The notes under the pieces were generated by a model that saw nothing but the letters and a program-made list of their open reading frames with translations, did no database searches and had not been told where the DNA came from. DNA of 64,000 nucleotides from Actinomycetota bacterium. GTDB taxonomy: Bacteria; Actinomycetota; Actinomycetes; S36-B12; UBA10799. The stretch's first letter is position 1. Each line of letters starts with the position of its first letter. Of the stretch, positions 59,407-64,000 are shown piece by piece. The stretch covers positions 62,001 to 126,000 of the forward strand of contig JACJWU010000004.1 in the NCBI GenBank assembly GCA_020636995.1, in the 5' to 3' direction. The translations under genes and the position numbers were made by a program.

Positions 59407-60489
59407 ATGACGAAGCGCAGGGTGGCAGTCCTCGGTGGCGGCAACGGCGGACGTACGGCCGCGGTCGAGTTCGCCCTCGGCGGTCACGACGTGACGTTGT
59501 ACGAGGTGCCCGAGTTCGCAGCGGGACTGCAGGACATCGCGCGCACCGGACACATCACCGCTGTCGGCCAGATCGTCGGCACGGCGCCCGTACGCGTCGA
59601 AACCGACCTCAGATCGGCCGTCGCCGGGGCGGAGGCGGTGTTCATCGTCGTACCGACGAACCACCAGCGCACCTTCGCCCACCTGCTGGCCCCAGTACTG
59701 CCCGGCGACGCCAACGTGGTCCTGATGCCGGGTTCGCTGGGATCACTGGAGGTGGCGCGACTGCTGCCGACGAGCGTCACCGTCTCGGAGATCGCGGCGC
59801 TGCCGTACGCCACCCGCATCACCGGCCCCACCGAGGTCACGGTCTTCGGCCGGCGTCGCATCGTTTCGGCCGGCACCTTCCCGGCGGATCGTAGCGAGCG
59901 GGTCGCACCCGTCCTCGACGACCTCTACCCGGGCATCGACATCATGCCCAACGTCCTGGCCGCGGGGTTGAGCAACCCGAACCCGACACTGCACTGCCTC
60001 GGAGTGCTCCTGTCGGCCAGTCGTATCGAGTACAGCCACGGCGAGTTCTACTACTACGAGGAGGGCATGACCCCACACGTCTGCCAGGCGATCGAGGCCA
60101 TCGACGCTGAACGACTGGCCATCGGGGAGGCGTTCGGGATCGAGTTGTTGAGCCTCAAGGACACCTACCCGGTCATGGGGTACGGCCCGAGCGGCGACAC
60201 CTTCTGGTCCGTGATCCGCGGCGTGGCAGCCCTCAACGGCATCAAGGGCCCGACGCAGATCGACTCCCGCTACCTCACCGAGGATGTGCCGGTGGGCCTG
60301 ACGATCTACTCCCAACTCGGCCGTCAGGCCGGTGTGGCACCGGTGCTCATGGAGTCGGTGATCCACCTCACGCAGGCACTGTTGGGCACGGACTTCGGCG
60401 ACGACCGGCGGACTCTGCAACGCTGCGGGCTCGCCGGGATGGATCGCGACGCGATCCTGGAGTACGTGACGACGGGGGGTGGCCCTTGA
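59407..60489 (+). CDS. opine/octopine-type dehydrogenase
   Basis: This 360-residue NAD(P)-dependent protein has the N-terminal Rossmann motif VAVLGGGNGGRTAAVEFALG and the octopine dehydrogenase domain (about 190-330) with MPNVLAAGLSNPNPTLHCLG and YYYEEGMTP. The His in NPTLH is the expected catalytic residue. The family makes N-carboxyalkyl amino acids or, in metallophore gene clusters, staphylopine-like compounds, but no nicotianamine-synthase-like gene is present. Its stop overlaps the next gene's TTG, so the two are coupled. Confidence 0.88.
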   Translation: MTKRRVAVLGGGNGGRTAAVEFALGGHDVTLYEVPEFAAGLQDIARTGHITAVGQIVGTAPVRVETDLRSAVAGAEAVFIVVPTNHQRTFAHLLAPVLPGDANVVLMPGSLGSLEVARLLPTSVTVSEIAALPYATRITGPTEVTVFGRRRIVSAGTFPADRSERVAPVLDDLYPGIDIMPNVLAAGLSNPNPTLHCLGVLLSASRIEYSHGEFYYYEEGMTPHVCQAIEAIDAERLAIGEAFGIELLSLKDTYPVMGYGPSGDTFWSVIRGVAALNGIKGPTQIDSRYLTEDVPVGLTIYSQLGRQAGVAPVLMESVIHLTQALLGTDFGDDRRTLQRCGLAGMDRDAILEYVTTGGGP

Positions 60490-61112
60490 GTCGTCTCTAC
60501 TCTCCGCGTGTGAGCGACGCGCTGCGGTTCGCGGCCGAGGCCCACGCGACGCAGTCGCGCAAAGGCAAGCCGGACGAGCCCTACCTCTCCCACATCCTGA
60601 TCGTCGCGGGCATGGTTGCGCACTACGGAGGCAGCGAGGACCAGATCATCGCCGGTGTCCTGCACGACGCTGTGGAGGACGCCGGCGGGCAGGAGAGGGC
60701 CGACCAGATCCGGGAGTTGTTCGGGGACCGTGTGGCAGACATCGTGCTGGCGTGCAGCGACGCGGTTCCCGGCGATGACGGGGAGAAAGGGCCGTGGAAG
60801 CAGCGCAAACTCGACTACATCGCCGGCTTGCGCGAAGGTGGCCACCCTGATGCCACGCTGGTCGAGGCCTGCGACAAGATCGCGAACCTCTACGACATCG
60901 TGGAGGACCTCGAGTTCGATTCTGAACCCGCTTTCGAGAAGTTCAACGGTGGAAAGACAGGCACATTGGAGTACTACAGCACACTCGATGAGGTGCTGAT
61001 GCCACAGGTGCGGATACCCGCGTTGACCGCGGAGTACGCGCGCCTTCTCGGGCGACTGCGGGAGCTCGCCGGGGTCGACCAGATCCGGACCTGGCAGGCC
61101 GACGAGACCTGA
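60486..61112 (+). CDS. HD-domain phosphohydrolase, MESH1/SpoT-hydrolase-like
   Basis: This 208-residue HD protein resembles small alarmone hydrolases. The early part is RFAAEAHATQSRKGKPDEPY then LSHILIVAGMVAHYGGSEDQ, followed by the HD pair in AGVLHDAVEDAGG and ELFGDRVADIVLACSD. DATLVEACDKIANLYDIVED carries the later Asp. It may degrade (p)ppGpp or a related nucleotide. TTG 60486 lies inside the upstream stop (TTGA) after GGGGGTGG; GTG 60510 is the alternative. There is no synthetase domain. Confidence 0.85.
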   Translation: MSRLYSPRVSDALRFAAEAHATQSRKGKPDEPYLSHILIVAGMVAHYGGSEDQIIAGVLHDAVEDAGGQERADQIRELFGDRVADIVLACSDAVPGDDGEKGPWKQRKLDYIAGLREGGHPDATLVEACDKIANLYDIVEDLEFDSEPAFEKFNGGKTGTLEYYSTLDEVLMPQVRIPALTAEYARLLGRLRELAGVDQIRTWQADET

Positions 61113-61163
61113 TCCACGCGGCGAGAACCGGCTCTTCGACGCCCGCCGTGCCAGACTCACCTC

Positions 61164-62093
61164 ATGGATGAGGAGATGCTCGAGGCCCATGTCGCGTTCG
61201 AAGTCGAAGCATGGACGACCTCGTTGACCGACACGTTGTCCGCACAACTCGCCACGGTGTTCGAGTGGCTGGACGGGGTGTCGCTCGGCAGCGTGTTCAG
61301 CGAGGGCGACCTCGACGTGCTGCTCGAGACACTGCTCGCGCCCGACGTCACCACCACGGTGCTCGCTGCCCACGCCGCGGCCTGCGAGGACGGGACCCCG
61401 CTGGGTGAGTTGGTGCGCCGCGAGGACTTCGACCGTCTCGTCACGACCGTCGCCGGGATGAACGACGTGCAGGGTGCGATCCTGGACCAGATCACCACCA
61501 GCGAGGTGTACGCGGATCTGATCTCCCACGTGTTGTTCCAGGGGATCCGCAACTACGTGATCACCGAGAGCCCGATCGCCCGGGTGCCCGGGGCCTCGTC
61601 GTTGATGCGCATGGGACAGAACGCCTTCGACACCGCCGCACCGAAACTGAGCAAAGGCATCGAGAAGCAACTCACGTCGTTCGTCAGCGCGAACCTCCAA
61701 GAGACGCTGCGGGAGAGCCGCCAGTACCTGGAGTCCGTGGCAGAGGATGTCGACGTGGATGCGATCGCCGACGACCTCTACACCCGCAACGCGGACACCG
61801 CCCTGAACGAAATCGCCGAACTCGTGCCCCAGGAAACGCTCGCCGAGATCGTCGCCATCGGACAGGACGCCTTCGCGCACCTGTTGGACACGCCGACATT
61901 CCGGGCGGCGGCCCACTACGTCCTCGACGCCAACGCCGCACGTCCGGTCGGCGAGATCCTGGCCGAAGCCGGGGTCACGGTCGAGTTGCTGGTCGCGTAT
62001 CTACGGCCCTGGGTGCTGCGCGCGGCCGATGACGGTCTCATGGAAGAACTCATCCGCGAACGATTGACTGCCTTCTACATGCACTACGAGTAG
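61164..62093 (+). CDS. conserved hypothetical all-helical protein
   Basis: This 309-residue protein is acidic and predicted to be largely helical (for example VEAWTTSLTDTLSAQLATVF, then LEESL-like repeats around 180-260). It has no signal peptide, transmembrane segment or known motif. VSANLQETLRESRQYLESVA and EILAEAGVTVELLVAYLRPW look conserved but are not recognised. It starts at ATG 61164, 51 bp after the HD gene, so it may share its transcript. Confidence 0.65.
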   Translation: MDEEMLEAHVAFEVEAWTTSLTDTLSAQLATVFEWLDGVSLGSVFSEGDLDVLLETLLAPDVTTTVLAAHAAACEDGTPLGELVRREDFDRLVTTVAGMNDVQGAILDQITTSEVYADLISHVLFQGIRNYVITESPIARVPGASSLMRMGQNAFDTAAPKLSKGIEKQLTSFVSANLQETLRESRQYLESVAEDVDVDAIADDLYTRNADTALNEIAELVPQETLAEIVAIGQDAFAHLLDTPTFRAAAHYVLDANAARPVGEILAEAGVTVELLVAYLRPWVLRAADDGLMEELIRERLTAFYMHYE

Positions 62094-62156
62094 TCGTCCG
62101 GGAGAACCGGGGCGCTGGCAAGGCTATCGTCGGCACGCAAGCGCCACGATGATCTC

Positions 62157-64000
62157 GTGGGAGGAGCAGCCATCCGGGTGCTGTCGGCGATCACGCTGGC
62201 GGTGGCTCTGATCTCCCCGCTGACCGCACCGGCCTCCGCCCAGACCGGCGGTGCACTCGTCGAGCGAACCATCACGTTGTCCGATGCCGCGTTGGACAAC
62301 GTGCCACAGCCCATCCCGCGTACCGCGCTGGTCGTCGCACCGCAGGATCCAGCACCGGGCAGCCCCGTGGCTGTCTTCCTCGCCGGGATGCACGCCAACT
62401 GCACCTACCCGTCATCTGATGGCGGGGACATCACAGGGATCCTCTTCCCCTGCCCAGGACAGACCATCCCCAATTGGCGCGGCTATCGATACCTGCAACG
62501 CGAACTGGCCTCCCGTGGCTGGATCACCATGTCCGTCGACCCGAATGCCGTGAACGCCCTGACCGCCAACTACCCCGACTACGGCGCATCTGCTCGCGGC
62601 CAGCTCATCACCTCCTACATGGCCGACTGGATCAGGTGGACGAACGGCGCCACCTCCCCCATCCCCGGCGTTCTGCCGCGGGCTGACCTGTCCAGCGTCC
62701 TGCTCGTCGGACACTCCCGCGGTGGTGAAGGAGTCAACGCTGCCGCCCGCACCGCGATCGGATGGCAGGCGCGGGGGATGTTCAACCTGGCACCCACCAT
62801 GGACGGCATGAACCCCGCGCCGGGGATACCGTCGGTGACCTTGCTGGGGACGTGCGACGACGATGTGTCCGATCTGCAGGGCCAGTTGTTCGTCGACGGC
62901 GCGGTGGGGTCCGTACGCGACCGCGCCATGCGCTCATCGGTGCTGATCGCCCACGCTACGCACAACGCCTTCAACACGGTGTGGTCCTCGGACCGCTGGA
63001 ACGGTGGCAACGACTCCCGGTGCCCGAACCGGCAACTGCCCGCCAGCATCCAGCGCAAAGTGGCCACCGCCTATCTCCTGGCGGCCATCGACGCCTTCGC
63101 CGGTTCCCCCGCAGAACTCATCGAAGGACCGGATCTGCCATCGGGGACGCGGACATGGTGGGCCGGCCTGGGTGGACCCGTGCAACGACTGGCAGGCGCT
63201 GCCCAGATCTCGCGAGTACACGGTCGCGGCGCAGTGTGCAGGACGGTCACAGCCACATCCAAGCCGTGCCTGCGGGGCTTTCGCGGCAAAGCGATCACCC
63301 CGAACTGGACGTACCCGCAGTTCACCAGGGCTGCGCCCTCCCCTGAAGCGATGCACGTGCGCGGGCCCGTCCGCGTGCGCTTCGACACGCCGTTGCGAAC
63401 GGCGTCGGCACGTTTGCTGCTTCGCTGGATCGCCGAACCGGGACGCAGCGGTCGGCTGAAGGTCCGGGCGTGGGACTCCCGTGGTCGCTCAGCGCGCCTT
63501 GGATCGGTCCGGCTGGCGCAGATCCCGAACCGGGTCCTGTGGGCGCAGCCCGTGGTCTTCCGCACCCGGGGCCTGCGCGATATCGCACGGCTGCGCGTGG
63601 AACCGCTGGGTCGGCAGCAACAGGGGTGGCTCTGGGACGCCTCGGCCTACCGACCCGGCACCTACCCGGATCCGGCTGCGGCGCCCCAGCCGCAGGTGCG
63701 AGTGGATTGGGCGAGCACTGCCGCCGCATCCCAGAACGGCACACAGCGAGCCTCGGTGGCCATCCGTGTGGCTCAGCGGGACCTCGTGGCCGGACCCATC
63801 CGGCTGTGGGTACAGCAGCCGCACATGCTGCCGCCCACCAACGCCGAATCGCTGGGGATGCCCGACCTGTCCGGCCGCGGCAGGGTGATCACTCTGCCGG
63901 CGGGTCAGGACTTCGTCACCTTCGAGTTGTCGGCACCGACCGGCCCCGGATACCTGGGTGGCACCCGCACCCGCGGACTCATCGTGCGGCCGGTTTCCGA
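62157..64000 (+). CDS. secreted alpha/beta hydrolase, 3'-truncated by window edge
   Basis: The frame is open from GTG 62157 to the window end (614 codons). A signal peptide (VGGAAIRVLSAITLAVALIS then TAPASAQ) is followed by a hydrolase domain: VFLAGMHANCTYP, YLQRELASRGWITMSVDPNA, the nucleophile Ser187 in LLVGHSRGGEGVN and a late His in IAHATHNAFNT. Cysteines at the CTYP and FPCPGQ sites may pair. From about residue 330 a beta-rich region follows (VRVRFDTPLRTASARLLLRW). No stop codon is seen within the window. GTG 62178 (after GAGGAG) is a possible start. The substrate is unknown. Confidence 0.8.
   Translation, partial: MGGAAIRVLSAITLAVALISPLTAPASAQTGGALVERTITLSDAALDNVPQPIPRTALVVAPQDPAPGSPVAVFLAGMHANCTYPSSDGGDITGILFPCPGQTIPNWRGYRYLQRELASRGWITMSVDPNAVNALTANYPDYGASARGQLITSYMADWIRWTNGATSPIPGVLPRADLSSVLLVGHSRGGEGVNAAARTAIGWQARGMFNLAPTMDGMNPAPGIPSVTLLGTCDDDVSDLQGQLFVDGAVGSVRDRAMRSSVLIAHATHNAFNTVWSSDRWNGGNDSRCPNRQLPASIQRKVATAYLLAAIDAFAGSPAELIEGPDLPSGTRTWWAGLGGPVQRLAGAAQISRVHGRGAVCRTVTATSKPCLRGFRGKAITPNWTYPQFTRAAPSPEAMHVRGPVRVRFDTPLRTASARLLLRWIAEPGRSGRLKVRAWDSRGRSARLGSVRLAQIPNRVLWAQPVVFRTRGLRDIARLRVEPLGRQQQGWLWDASAYRPGTYPDPAAAPQPQVRVDWASTAAASQNGTQRASVAIRVAQRDLVAGPIRLWVQQPHMLPPTNAESLGMPDLSGRGRVITLPAGQDFVTFELSAPTGPGYLGGTRTRGLIVRPVS

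Overview
The window is a 64-kb piece of a chromosome from a high-GC Gram-positive bacterium (Actinomycetota). Signs of this are the strong G/C third-position bias, many GTG starts, WhiB1, PdtaS, a Kgd-type 2-oxoglutarate decarboxylase followed by a DUF6104 protein, SigR/RsrA, a DUF222-HNH endonuclease and the mini ribosomal protein bL37. I cannot place it below class. There is no phage block and no CRISPR array. Most genes are housekeeping or metabolic, packed into short operons with ATGA/GTGA overlaps.

Layout. 1-11 kb: the end of kgd, a c-di-GMP GGDEF-EAL protein, and amino-acid and central metabolism (threonine aldolase, TrpB2, malic enzyme, an ABC binding lipoprotein). 11-16.7 kb: an RsbW/SigF-type stress switch, a membrane protein, a diacylglycerol-kinase-like enzyme, whiB1 and pdtaS. 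The order membrane protein-dagK-whiB1-pdtaS matches what I recall for M. tuberculosis Rv3217c-Rv3220c. 16.8-24.9 kb: bioA-bioF-bioD-bioB with a 29-aa membrane peptide and a TPP enzyme coupled to it, a FlK-like thioesterase, the small Cys-rich bsaP, and an orphan pilT. 24.9-33 kb: bL37, then the minus-strand group WS/DGAT-SRAP-hydrolase-sigR-rsrA with a SigR-type promoter in front of sigR, then aroA-rsgA and hisN. This resumes the sigR/aroA/rsgA/hisN neighbourhood of other actinobacteria.

33-47 kb: membrane proteins, a sensor with seven PAS domains and a GGDEF domain, a cytochrome P450, CsbD, a VanX-like lipoprotein, initiator tRNA-Met with a strong terminator and a duplicated 3' end, a truncated secreted-protein gene, a pRiA4b ORF-3 protein, an HNH endonuclease, a flavodoxin and VapBC-1. 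47-64 kb: a subtilase and a tripeptidyl-aminopeptidase-like hydrolase, a TetR-controlled operon (class II aldolase, kinase-like protein, glycerol-3-phosphate dehydrogenase), VapBC-2, CruF, several hydrolases, an alkylsulfatase with an altered metal-binding motif, a 5'-truncated lipase, an opine dehydrogenase coupled to a MESH1-like HD protein, and a secreted hydrolase that runs off the right edge.

The unusual content is mainly repeats. Two arrays of hairpin units sit in convergent gaps and include the 3' end of the neighbouring membrane-protein gene. A GGTTAG-rich repeat, tied to decayed IS481-type transposase tails, is present as inverted copies flanking the pdtaS-bio segment. An 80-bp palindromic repeat occurs twice. 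Family assignments rest on motif recognition by eye; no database search was run.
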